Source: Flammeovirga yaeyamensis (GTDB lineage: Bacteria; Bacteroidota; Bacteroidia; Cytophagales; Flammeovirgaceae). Taken from it: 64,000 nt of DNA. Made by a program: the position numbers and the translations under genes. The number at the start of each line of letters is the position of its first letter. Position 1 is the stretch's first letter. Where the stretch lies: contig NZ_CP076132.1 of assembly GCF_018736045.1 (NCBI RefSeq), forward strand, positions 1,659,501 through 1,723,500, in the 5' to 3' direction. Below are positions 27,214 to 37,400 of this stretch, one piece after another. The notes under the pieces were generated by a model. The model was not told the origin of the DNA. It saw only the letters and a program-made list of their open reading frames with translations, and searched no databases.

Positions 27214-28146
27214 TTGAATATCCTCGAAGTCAAAGGTTTAACTAAACGATATGCAAACCATATAGCATTAGATAATGTGTCAATTCAGGTGCCAAAGCAG
27301 TGCATTTTTGGTTTGTTAGGACCTAATGGAGCTGGTAAAACATCACTTATTCGATCTATTACTCAAATAATTTCGCCTGAGGAAGGAGAAATATTGTTCG
27401 AAGGTCACGCTTTAAAGCCATCTGATGTGTTTAAGATGGGATATTTACCTGAAGAGAGAGGTTTATATAAAAAGATGGGTGTTGCAGAGCAGATTTTATA
27501 CTTTGCTCAACTTAAAGGAATTTCTAAGAAAGAGGCAAAATCAAAAACTAAAACTTGGTTGGAAAGGCTTTCTTTAATGCCTTGGCATAAACATAAAGTA
27601 GAGGATTTATCAAAAGGTATGCAACAGAAAGTACAGTTTATCTGCACTGTTATACACGAACCTTCTTTATTAATCTTGGATGAGCCATTTTCAGGGTTCG
27701 ATCCAGTCAATGCTCAATTAATCAGAGATGAAATCATTCGATTGAAGAATGAAGGTGCCACCATCATTTTATCTACCCATAGGATGGAATCTGTAGAACA
27801 ACTGTGCGACCGTATCGCTTTGATTAATTCATCAAAAAAAATGATCGAAGGAACAAAAAACGAGATCAAAAAAGTATATAGAAATAATCAGTTTGAGTTA
27901 ACCACAACAGATCCTGTTATAATATCAGAAACACCACATCAATTAATAGAGGAAACAAGTGAACAGCTATACGGCTACAAACAAACTGTAAAGCTTTTGG
28001 ATGCTTCGCCTAATGATTTATTGATGGAAGTGATGAAACTTACTACAGTGTTGGGAATAAAAGAAAAGATACCAAGTATGCACGATATCTTTTTAGAAAC
28101 AGTTCAGAACGGTAATATCAAACAAATTGAAGAAGTAGATGCATAA
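27214..28146 (+). CDS. ABC transporter ATP-binding protein, DrrA/NatA type
   Basis: This 310-residue ATPase has Walker A GPNGAGKT (about 36-43), the signature DLSKGMQQK, Walker B LLILDEPF and the H-loop STHRM. The C-terminal 80 residues form the extra domain found in ABC-2 exporter ATPases. It powers the permease encoded directly downstream, with which it overlaps by 8 bp. The start is TTG at 27214, since no in-frame ATG precedes the ILEVKGL strand; this matches the normal family N-terminus. The exported substrate (sodium, drug or lipid) is not evident. Confidence 0.93.
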   Translation: MNILEVKGLTKRYANHIALDNVSIQVPKQCIFGLLGPNGAGKTSLIRSITQIISPEEGEILFEGHALKPSDVFKMGYLPEERGLYKKMGVAEQILYFAQLKGISKKEAKSKTKTWLERLSLMPWHKHKVEDLSKGMQQKVQFICTVIHEPSLLILDEPFSGFDPVNAQLIRDEIIRLKNEGATIILSTHRMESVEQLCDRIALINSSKKMIEGTKNEIKKVYRNNQFELTTTDPVIISETPHQLIEETSEQLYGYKQTVKLLDASPNDLLMEVMKLTTVLGIKEKIPSMHDIFLETVQNGNIKQIEEVDA

Positions 28147-29440
28147 GGTTTTATTAATAGTAAGTAGAGAATACATCACGAGGGTAAGGAAGAAATCTTT
28201 CATTATCATGTCCATTCTAGGGCCGCTAATGATTGTTGCCTTCTATGGCATCATCATTTGGGCAAGTATTTCTGATGGTGAAGAAAAAGAAATCGCCGTT
28301 GTCGATGAATCAGGATTGTTTGAGTCTGTGTTTACATCTTCTGACAATAATTTCAATTTTCATTATTTAAATAGTGAGGTAGATTCAGGGAAAACCTATT
28401 TAAAGAATGGAACAATTGATGGTTTCCTTCATATTCCAAAGTCATTTACACTTGAAAAGATGGATGGTGTAATGCTTTACGAAAGTAAAGGCTTGGGAGC
28501 GAAAACAGTAACTGATATTGAACGAAAGCTTACTCAAAAAATTAAAACTTTGAAACTACCGCTTTTAGGTGTGACGAAGTCACAAGTAGAAGCATTAAAT
28601 AAGCCACTTCAAATAAGAACAGTAAACCTTAATAATGATGGAAAAGAATCGGATAGTCATGTGACCGTTTCCTCTGTTATCGGTATTATTGGTGGGCTAG
28701 TGATCTACTTCTTTGTATTTATGTATTCTACTATGGTAATGAAAGGGGTACTAGAAGAGAAGACAAGTAGAGTAGTAGAAGTGATCGTTTCTTCTGTAAA
28801 ACCTTACGAATTGATGTTGGGAAAAATATTGGGAGTAGGTTTAGTGGGGCTAACTCAATTAGGACTATGGATTGTCTTAGGTGCAATTAGTACTACTGTG
28901 ATTTCTTCTTTTGTAGAAATCCCTTACGAACAAATTCAACAAGCCAATCTACAGAATCAAGCCAATAATTTAGAAGTCGATAAACTATCAGAGATTTTTT
29001 ACATTCTCCATGATTTTAACTTCATAGGTATGTTGGGAGCATTTATCTTCTATTTCATCTTTGCATATCTGATGTACGCATCATTATTTGCAGCAGTTGG
29101 AGCAAGTGTGGATAACGAAACAGATACCCAACAATTTATGCTCCCTGTGACAATGCCTTTAATCTTAGCAATAGCACTTTCGGGAGGAATTGTTTCCGAT
29201 CCTCAAGGCAGTTTAGCCTATTGGTTTTCTATTATACCTTTAACTTCTCCTGTAATTATGATGATCCGAATGCCATTTATAGGTTTTGGAGGAGAAGTGT
29301 TGCTTTCCATGTTTAGCTTATTGATCGGTTTTGTATTTAGCGTTTGGATTGCATCACGTATTTACCGAATCGGATTACTTACATATGGTAAAAAGCCAAC
29401 CTATGGAGAGATTTTAAAGTGGATGTTGAGAAACGACTAA
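28139..29440 (+). CDS. ABC-2 type permease (NatB-like)
   Basis: This 433-residue membrane protein has one N-terminal transmembrane helix (about 22-43), a large extracytoplasmic domain (about 50-175) and five to six further helices from 178 to 410. The conserved VLEEKTSRVVEVIVSSVKP loop typical of NatB/ABC-2 permeases follows the second helix. The GGIVSDP turn is also conserved. It forms the channel for the ATPase encoded immediately upstream with an 8 bp overlap, so the pair is translationally coupled. The substrate is unknown; the sodium efflux role of NatAB is the best guess. Confidence 0.92.
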   Translation: MHKVLLIVSREYITRVRKKSFIIMSILGPLMIVAFYGIIIWASISDGEEKEIAVVDESGLFESVFTSSDNNFNFHYLNSEVDSGKTYLKNGTIDGFLHIPKSFTLEKMDGVMLYESKGLGAKTVTDIERKLTQKIKTLKLPLLGVTKSQVEALNKPLQIRTVNLNNDGKESDSHVTVSSVIGIIGGLVIYFFVFMYSTMVMKGVLEEKTSRVVEVIVSSVKPYELMLGKILGVGLVGLTQLGLWIVLGAISTTVISSFVEIPYEQIQQANLQNQANNLEVDKLSEIFYILHDFNFIGMLGAFIFYFIFAYLMYASLFAAVGASVDNETDTQQFMLPVTMPLILAIALSGGIVSDPQGSLAYWFSIIPLTSPVIMMIRMPFIGFGGEVLLSMFSLLIGFVFSVWIASRIYRIGLLTYGKKPTYGEILKWMLRND

Positions 29441-29464
29441 TATTTACTGAAGGTTATATTAAAA

Positions 29465-29502
29465 AAAACAAGCCTCGAATCAGCATTCGAGGCTTGTTTT
29501 TT
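29465..29502. terminator. Bidirectional terminator
   Basis: A perfect 16 bp stem AAAACAAGCCTCGAAT / ATTCGAGGCTTGTTTT with a 4 nt loop lies between the convergent ABC permease and GH5-like genes. A-tract on the left and T-tract on the right let it act in both directions. Confidence 0.93.
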
Positions 29503-29520
29503 CTATATATACAGAAGAAG

Positions 29521-32352
29521 TTATTGCTTGTAGATTCTTCTAACAATAATTTCATTTCCACTATAAATACGTACGAAGAATTGTGATCCTGCTGAATTGA
29601 TTTCTATGTTTAATTCATCGGAATTTAATTGATCTCCACTGTATGTATTTAGTACTTGACCGTTTTCATCAATTAGTTCAACTTTTGAAGCATTCGTTCC
29701 CTTTAAATCAACAGTTACTGTATTTGTAAATGGATTAGGATACACAGATTGTGCTTGAGTAGCTGCCATAGGAGTGGTTGGAGCTTCAATATGAAAGTGT
29801 GACCAATTGAATGATCCTATGTAATGGATTGTCCACTGACCATTGATTGGTTCTGGAATGTCTTGACTGTACTTATTCGTTAGATCAACTCCATTGATTT
29901 CTAATAAATCTAGATTCCAAGAATTAATAATTGGGAATGCTTCTGAAGTGACCCAGCAAAATTCACCCGCACCATTTTTAACAAAAGGAACAGTGATAGG
30001 AGTGGGATTCCCACAAGGTGCCCATGGGTCTACTGTAATAGTTACAGTATCTTGAGAAGCTGCACCTTCGTTATCTGTGACAAGTAATACCACTTGATAA
30101 GTTCCTGTTGTATTAAAAGTATGATTGACTTCTACATCATTACCTGAAGTGCCATCACCAAAATCCCAATCATAACTAGCAATACTTCCATCAGTATCTG
30201 ATGAGCTTGAGGCATTAAAGTTTACCGTTAATGGCTCTGTTCCTGAGATAGGTGTAGCTGTTATTATGGCTATAGGGGGAATATTTGGATTGTTAGGATC
30301 GTTGACAACAATCGTTACTGAAGTAGAATCAGTAGCTCCTTTATCATCAGTTACTTTAAGTTGAATGGTGTAAGTTCCTTTTTCGGTATATCTTACTGAA
30401 GATGTAACTCCAGTTGCAGTACTATCACCAAAGTTCCATTCGTAACTCACAATGCTGCCATCAGGATCAGAAGATAGGCTGCCATCTAAAGAAACATCTA
30501 GAGGAGTATTTCCAGAAGTTGGAGTGGCAGTGATAGTAGCTGATGGTGATTGATTAACGCTCCCTTCACCATAAACTTCAAATTCATATAAAGAATACCC
30601 CCAACTTGTACCTCTTTGAACTCCATACATTCTAATATATCTAGCCGCTGAAGCAGGGAAAATAATATCATCTTCTCCACCATCACCACTGTTTTCAGTG
30701 TATACGGTAGTCCAATTAGTGGCATCATCACTTAATTGTATCTCGTAGCGTTGGCCATAAGCTGCTTCCCAGAATAGTTTCACCTGACTAACCTGATAAG
30801 TAGCACCCAAATCAACATAATACCAAGTGGGATCTTCATACGCACTTGACCATCTTGTATTGTAATCACCATCTGTGGCAAAAATAGGATCAGCAGTAGA
30901 TGTTCCTGGTTCGTTTGAAGAACTATAAACTGTAGTTCTAAAAAGGGCTAAATTACCAGTACCAGCCTCTCTAACTGCAATATTAAATTCAGAGATAGCG
31001 GTTAATCCTCCAGCATCTGTAACTTCTATAACAATTGTAGCTTCTCCAACCATTTCAGAAGTGAAACTTAATCCTACCTGATTTTCGCTATTAATACTCA
31101 CCGATACTAAACTTGGATTGGAGTTACTTTTTACACTAAATGTTAGTGGATCATTATCGGGGTCATTAGCGATAGAGTCTAAGTCAACGTAATTACTGAC
31201 AGGATCTGCATTTCTATAAAATAATCCATTGTCAATTTTACTGATAGTTGGGAAACGGTTTCTTCCTGATTCAATCTGAATATCTGGATAATCTCTGATG
31301 CTCTCCATTAAAGCAACCATATTTGTACGGTAAGGTTCAATTTGTCCTTTTTCGCCATACCATTGCCAAGACATCGCTCCAGCATATCCTGAGTTATAAA
31401 GTAAATCATGATATGTCTGCCAAGCGATCCCTTTTGCATCCAATGGATAAAACTCACCTACCAAGATAGGTTTATCAAGTTGCCAATAAGAAGCAGGATG
31501 ATGCATTACAGAGATTTCATTATTCATCCACTCATAATAATGTATCTGATAAAAATCTAGTACACCTAAGCTATCACCACCTGCATTAATTAACTCCTCA
31601 TCGCTGTAATAATTCTTGTAAATTGGATTTTGTGAATTATAAATATCTGTACCCGCATACATCGACCAAGTACCATTTGTTACTTGTGCTTCGGGATCAA
31701 CTCTATGAATTGCACCTGTACAACGGTTGACAAATCGTTGAATAACACTCATAGGAACATGTCTTGTATGTGACCAACCGAATTCATCACTCATACCTTC
31801 AGGTTCATTAAAAATCTCCCAAGCACCTACTGCCGGATGATCTTTAAACGCTTCTACCATTGGAATTAGTGCATTGTCTATATACGCTTGAACATTCGCT
31901 TCTTCTGTCAGAATTTTATACCCTTGTTCTGAAACTTCAAGAGGGTAGTCCCGATTATTAAGCATATCAAATGACCACAAACTCATGACTAAAACGATGT
32001 TGTGATTATAAGCCAAATTGAGAACACCTCTCATGTCTTCAATATGACTTTCTTCAAGTCCTATACATTTGCCATTACCATCCAAGTTAGGATTGTTCGC
32101 TCCATTAATATGGATCCAAAGACGCATAGAGTTTCCTCCCGCATTTTCAAAGTTGGTGAACACTTCATCGAAATAATCGAAATTTGTCGCTCCAGGGCCA
32201 AAATCATTTGCAAATTGATCCCAAGCTAGGTTACCTCCATTCATGAAGATTTTTGTTTTAGTTCCGTCAGACTTTTCTACGATTAAACGGTTTCCTTGAG
32301 CATGAGCAAAAAGTGCCATGCACAATAAGCTAAGCATTATGATTGTTTTCAT
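29521..32352 (-). CDS. Multidomain T9SS glycoside hydrolase, GH5-like (mannanase/cellulase type)
   Basis: This 943-residue protein has a signal peptide (1-19). A clan GH-A TIM barrel (about 20-360) has acid/base E183 (EIFNEPEG) and nucleophile E300 (ILVGEF). It is followed by a cadherin/Ig-like domain (about 368-460), an F5/8 type C CBM32-like domain (about 466-596) and two PKD domains (about 603-690 and 693-785). A module of unknown type (about 790-868, with CWVTSE and NSWNLDLLEINGVDLTN) precedes a T9SS type A sorting tail (873-943). It should be secreted to the surface to cut a beta-1,4-mannan or related polysaccharide. Mannanase is an inference from the barrel motifs. It stands alone, without SusCD neighbours. 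Confidence 0.88.
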   Translation of the reverse strand: MKTIIMLSLLCMALFAHAQGNRLIVEKSDGTKTKIFMNGGNLAWDQFANDFGPGATNFDYFDEVFTNFENAGGNSMRLWIHINGANNPNLDGNGKCIGLEESHIEDMRGVLNLAYNHNIVLVMSLWSFDMLNNRDYPLEVSEQGYKILTEEANVQAYIDNALIPMVEAFKDHPAVGAWEIFNEPEGMSDEFGWSHTRHVPMSVIQRFVNRCTGAIHRVDPEAQVTNGTWSMYAGTDIYNSQNPIYKNYYSDEELINAGGDSLGVLDFYQIHYYEWMNNEISVMHHPASYWQLDKPILVGEFYPLDAKGIAWQTYHDLLYNSGYAGAMSWQWYGEKGQIEPYRTNMVALMESIRDYPDIQIESGRNRFPTISKIDNGLFYRNADPVSNYVDLDSIANDPDNDPLTFSVKSNSNPSLVSVSINSENQVGLSFTSEMVGEATIVIEVTDAGGLTAISEFNIAVREAGTGNLALFRTTVYSSSNEPGTSTADPIFATDGDYNTRWSSAYEDPTWYYVDLGATYQVSQVKLFWEAAYGQRYEIQLSDDATNWTTVYTENSGDGGEDDIIFPASAARYIRMYGVQRGTSWGYSLYEFEVYGEGSVNQSPSATITATPTSGNTPLDVSLDGSLSSDPDGSIVSYEWNFGDSTATGVTSSVRYTEKGTYTIQLKVTDDKGATDSTSVTIVVNDPNNPNIPPIAIITATPISGTEPLTVNFNASSSSDTDGSIASYDWDFGDGTSGNDVEVNHTFNTTGTYQVVLLVTDNEGAASQDTVTITVDPWAPCGNPTPITVPFVKNGAGEFCWVTSEAFPIINSWNLDLLEINGVDLTNKYSQDIPEPINGQWTIHYIGSFNWSHFHIEAPTTPMAATQAQSVYPNPFTNTVTVDLKGTNASKVELIDENGQVLNTYSGDQLNSDELNIEINSAGSQFFVRIYSGNEIIVRRIYKQ

Positions 32353-32961
32353 AGTTGGATTGATTTTCTATTTAGTTAGTATTACACTATTTAAATAAGT
32401 ACCTCACCATGTTTGAGCTCGTTGTGTTACAGTGAAGTCCTATGGTTGAAAATTTTTAGCATGCTAAATAACTAACTTGAATGTAGGAGTTATAAAATGT
32501 AGAATCAATTGATGTCCTAATAGTGAAGTAATACAGCTTCTATATTTAAGTACTGATTTAATTTTTTCCACCAATTTAAAAATTTCCACCTTCATTTTGT
32601 AGATTATCTGATATCACTCCATCATCAAAAATGTCGTAATCAGTGTAGTAATATTTTATTATTCGATGGGTTTTTTAAGGTTTGAAGGAATCTTTTTTTA
32701 ATGATGTTGGATTAAAAATAAAATGACGATTTAACTATTGAAGAGATAGAATACAGTAGGCATAAAACAAATCCATTAATCAATAATTTGTTGATATGTA
32801 TGGTGACAAATCTGTAAAAAAGAAGTAAATGTGTAAATAGATTATAAATACAGCACTTTTATATTTTTTAAAGCCTTTTTTCTTTTAATCAGAAAGAATG
32901 CCTTTTATATTTGTAGCCATATAAAAATAGTTTTACACTTATTTTTTCACAAATTTTTATC
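32353..32961. other. Long divergent intergenic region, GH5-like / nqrF
   Basis: These 609 bases are AT-rich with no convincing gene. A perfect 14 bp palindrome TTTAGCATGCTAAA lies at 32455-32468, about 100 bp upstream of the GH5-like start, and could be a regulator site. A TAnnTTTG box for nqrF is listed separately. Promoters for both divergent genes must lie here. Confidence 0.6.
32906..32913 (+). promoter_or_regulatory. Candidate -7 box of nqrF
   Basis: TATATTTG matches the TAnnTTTG element and lies 48 bp before the nqrF ATG. Upstream is T-rich without a clear TTG at the expected spacing. Confidence 0.45.
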
Positions 32962-34272
32962 ATGGAACTATCAGTAGTAGTACCTGCAGCGATTGTGGCC
33001 TTTACGGTCTTGATCCTGTTATTGGTTTTTGTACTCCTGTTCGCCCAGATGAAGTTAGTACAAAGTGGTGACGTTAAGATCGTTCTTAACGGTGACGAAT
33101 CAAACCCAGTAGTTGTAGCTGCGGGTTCAACACTTTTGACTACACTTTCAGCGCAGAAAATCTTTTTGCCTTCTGCATGTGGTGGCGGTGGTACTTGTGC
33201 GATGTGTAAATGTCGCGTTACAGACGGTGGTGGAGATGTACTCCCAACCGAAGTAGGTCACTTATCTCGTGCCGAACAACATGAAAACGTACGCCTTGCT
33301 TGTCAGGTTAAAGTAAAAAATGACATGCAAGTTCAAATACCAGAAGAAATCTTCGGAATTAAGAAATGGGAATGTGAAGTTGTATCTAACTACAACGTAG
33401 CAACTTTCATTAAAGAATTCGTTGTGAAGCTTCCTGAAGGTGAGACATTGGACTTCGAAGCAGGTGGATATATTCAGATTGACGTACCAGAGGTAACTGT
33501 AGACTTCAAAGACATGGACATCACTGCTCACCCTCGTATGGGTAAGAAAGCTGATGAGTTCCAACCAGATTGGGATAACTTTGGTCTTTGGGATCTTAAA
33601 ATGGTTAACGATGAGGAGATCTTCCGTGCTTACTCAATGGCTAACCACCCAGCTGAAGGTAACATTGTCATGTTGAACATCCGTATCGCAACTCCACCTT
33701 GGGATAGAGCGAAAAACGGTTGGATGGATGTGAACCCAGGTATCTGTTCTTCTTACGTATTCTCACGTAAGCCAGGTGACAAGGTAACTGTTTCAGGTCC
33801 TTATGGTGAATTCTTCATCAAAGACACAGATGCTGAAATGATCTATGTAGGTGGTGGTGCAGGTATGGCGCCAATGCGTTCGCACTTATTCCACTTATTC
33901 CACACACTAAAAACTAACCGTAAGGTTCAGTTCTGGTATGGTGGTCGTTCACGTCGTGAATTATTCTACGAAGAAGATTTCGCTAAGATTGAAGCTGAAT
34001 TCCCTAACTTCAAGTTCTACAAAGTATTGTCTGAGCCTCTTCCTGAAGATAACTGGACAAATAAAACTGACTTGAACGATAGTGAAGGCGATGGTTACAC
34101 AGGTTTTGTACACCAAGCTTTAATCGATAACTACTTATCGAAACACGATGAGCCAGAGGAAATCGAATTCTACTTCTGTGGTCCTCCAATGATGAACGCA
34201 GCGGTAATTAAGATGACGGAAGACTTTGGTATTCCAAAAGAAAATGTATCGTTTGACGACTTCGGTGGTTAA
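32962..34272 (+). CDS. nqrF: Na(+)-translocating NADH:quinone reductase subunit F
   Basis: This 436-residue protein matches NqrF along its length. It has an N-terminal membrane helix (about 7-29), then a 2Fe-2S ferredoxin domain with ligands C73, C79, C82 and C114 ([15 protein letters not shown]). An FAD domain (RAYSMANHP) and an NADH domain ([22 protein letters not shown]) follow. It is the electron entry subunit that takes hydride from NADH and feeds the sodium pump. The usual nqrABCDE genes are absent from both sides. It stands alone between a 609 bp gap and a terminator. Codon use is strongly biased (many GGT, AAC, TTC), as in highly expressed genes. Confidence 0.97.
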   Translation: MELSVVVPAAIVAFTVLILLLVFVLLFAQMKLVQSGDVKIVLNGDESNPVVVAAGSTLLTTLSAQKIFLPSACGGGGTCAMCKCRVTDGGGDVLPTEVGHLSRAEQHENVRLACQVKVKNDMQVQIPEEIFGIKKWECEVVSNYNVATFIKEFVVKLPEGETLDFEAGGYIQIDVPEVTVDFKDMDITAHPRMGKKADEFQPDWDNFGLWDLKMVNDEEIFRAYSMANHPAEGNIVMLNIRIATPPWDRAKNGWMDVNPGICSSYVFSRKPGDKVTVSGPYGEFFIKDTDAEMIYVGGGAGMAPMRSHLFHLFHTLKTNRKVQFWYGGRSRRELFYEEDFAKIEAEFPNFKFYKVLSEPLPEDNWTNKTDLNDSEGDGYTGFVHQALIDNYLSKHDEPEEIEFYFCGPPMMNAAVIKMTEDFGIPKENVSFDDFGG

Positions 34273-34297
34273 TCAACACATTTTTATAGATATAAAG

Positions 34298-34328
34298 AAA
34301 GACTGTTCGAAAGGGCAGTCTTTTTTTG
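34298..34328 (+). terminator. Terminator of nqrF
   Basis: Stem AAAGACTG / CAGTCTTT (34298-34305, 34316-34323) with a T-run to 34327 starts 25 bp after the nqrF stop. Confidence 0.85.
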
Positions 34329-34475
34329 TTAAAAAAGGGGATTATATCATTTTATTGTTAGGTTTTATTAACTTTACGGCAATTATATGATATCATATAA
34401 CAATCTGTACTTATATCTAAATTAACCCTGTGGATGTTGGAAGTGTCTAGCATTCAATTTATTATCCCCTAATTG

Positions 34476-37400
34476 ATGTTGAAATACTTTATTTTACTAC
34501 TTTCTATATATTTATTTTCACATACATTATTTGCTAATCAAACAATTAACCCAGACGTAATTAAATCTTTACAAGAACAAGGAAGATTTGAAGAAGCCAA
34601 AAAATTAGCAAATACTTGGATAAGCGAAACAGAAAATGAATATGGAGACCATGCCATTGAGGTGGTCATTCCTTTATTGGTAACTTCTGAATTATCAATC
34701 CTTCATTACGAATATTTTGAAGCTATAGAGTTGTTAAACAAATCCATTGAAATAATGGATAAGTCTTCAGGGTGGCTATACCCTGATTACGCCTTGGCTT
34801 TAAATTATTTGGCCTTTTGTAAGATTAATGTAGGAGACGCTTTTGCGGCTTTTCCTATTCTTAATGAGGCTGAAATGATTTACTACAAAACATTAACCCA
34901 ACAACACCCTGATTTCAATTTATGCAATATCAATAGAGCAATTCTGAATATGCACCTTGGTGAGTTTCAAAAAAGCGAAGACTATTTTAATAAATCATTT
35001 GAATTTGCAGCCAACCTAAATAAGAGTGGTTTAAAGAGTAAATCAGAGAATACAATTAGTAAGGAATGGTTATATATCTATTTCGCCAAACTTTACACTA
35101 AATGGTATAAACCAGAAAAGGCAATTGATTTATTAGAAAAAGCCCAAGAAGGGTTAATCGAAGGTGACCGCAAGAAAAGCCCTGTGTATGCTATTCTTTT
35201 AGAAGCTTTAGCCAATCATTATTTTTATATCAATGACTATAAAATGTCATACACGTTTTATAACAGTCTAATAAGCCATCGTAAAGAGCATTTTGGTGAA
35301 AATCAATTAGCCACCATTATGGCCTATTTAGATTTAGGAAAATTGATGGCTGAAAAAGGATACTTAAAGGAAGCTTTGAATAATTATTCAGTAGTTGAAA
35401 AAAATCTATCAAAATTTAAAAATAATAGTAACCTAAAAACGGAATTGATGCTTTGTATCACTGATGTCCATTTACAAAAAGGAGACACAGAAAGTACAAA
35501 ACAATATCTTGATAAAATTAGCAAAGATGATTTAGGGAAAAGAGAACTGTATTACCACTACTTAAAGATATTAGGTGAATACTATTTCCTTCAAGGAGAT
35601 TATATTAATGCAGAACTTAATTTGATGGAATTGGTCTCTATCGTTCGTCAAGAAAAAGTATTCTTTACAGAATATTATAGCGAAGCAATAGTGATTCTAT
35701 CTGACCTCTTTATCACTCTAGGAAGAACTCAAAGTGCCATTGGTATTTGCGAAACGGAAGTGCGTTTTCTTAAAAGAAGAGGTATGGAAAATAGTGTGGT
35801 GTATCAAAACCTAAAGCTAACCCTTCTGAATGCTCAGTTCAATGAAGATATGTTGGATAGCATTCAAACTTTGGAAGATATTAAATCAGTTGAGGATCAG
35901 TTGACGTTACTGGTAAATCCAAAGCATCCTTTGTTTATTAAATCAAATACTATCAGAGGGGAGATAGCTACTAAAAAAGAAGAATTTGATCAAGCCATAG
36001 CTTATTTCCACAAAGCTATTGAGATAGCCAATTATCATGGAATTGATGAAATGCAATATCAAAGAATAAAAATTGTTGACTTAGCAGGAAGTATTTTTAT
36101 TAGGAAAGGGGAGTTGGATAAAGCTTTGGATGAGTACAGAGTAATCAAAGGTAAATTCACTGAAGAGTCGGTCTATTGGCCAGGCTACTTAGGAAGGATT
36201 GCCTATGTGAAATCTCTTTTAGGTGAATGGGAAGAAGCAAAAGAGTTAGCGATTAAGGGAGTAGATATGCGATTTAAACAATACGATACCCAGCTCAATT
36301 TTACTTCTGAAGATGAAAAAATCAACTATATCCATCACACTTCGGGTATCTTCAATTACTTTTTTAGTTTGATGACCAAAAGAGAAGGGTTTAAATCTCA
36401 AGAAATGGTGGAAAAGTGTTACGATCTTCAAATCAATTATCGTAAGTACTTTTTGAAAGAATCGATTGCACGAAAAGCGAAAATAGATCAGCTTGGAAAG
36501 TATCGAAATAAGATGAACTTTTCTGATTATGTCAACCACTTAGAAGCACAGAAGTCTAAATTAGCAACAGCAAACTATCTGTCAGTTAAAGAACGAAATG
36601 ATCTTCATATTAACTCTTATATGTTGACAGACCGTATTAATAATTTAGAGAAGTCGTTAAGTTTTGCTTCTGAAACTGATGAAGATTCTCTTCAATTATC
36701 TGAGTATGTTACATGGAAAGATGTACAAGATAAATTAGACGATAATGAAGTAGCTGTTGAAATCATTAAGTTGAAATGTATTAATCCAAAAGAGTCATTT
36801 TATGTGGCAATTGCAGTATCATCAGATTGTAAAACACCACAATTTATTCCCATCGGAAATGCAGCATTGATGGAAAACGACTTGTTTACTGTTTATACAA
36901 AGGAAACACAGCCTAAAACAAGGTCATTAGTATTTAAGAGTAATTCTGCGCCTAAAGTTTCTGCATACGATCTTTACTGGAAACCTATACAGAAAGGATT
37001 AGATTCCTTTAAAGATAATATCGATAAAATATACATCAGCAAAGATGGTATATATAATGCAGTGAACTTGAATGTGCTTTATAATAAGGAAACAAAGAAG
37101 TATTTAATTGAAGAAGAAGATATTGAGTTAGTTATTAGTACATCAGATATACGAAAGAATATCAAGATGTCTGAATTTAAGAATAATGAGATCTGCCTTT
37201 TTGGTAACCCGGCTTTTGAGGAGAGTTCAGAATCTAATTTTATAAGAGAAGTAGATGAATCATCTTCTGAACAAGAGAAGTATTCGTTTTATCTTACAGA
37301 TTTACCTGGAACCAAAACAGAGTTGGAAAACACAGAAAACCTATTTAAAAGTAAGGGTTGGAATGTGAGTACCTATTATAGAAACAATGCCACAGAAGGG

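Noticed and set aside
36246-36539. Antisense gene within the TPR-CHAT gene
   Set aside because: It lies wholly opposite a well-supported long coding region and has no recognisable protein features.
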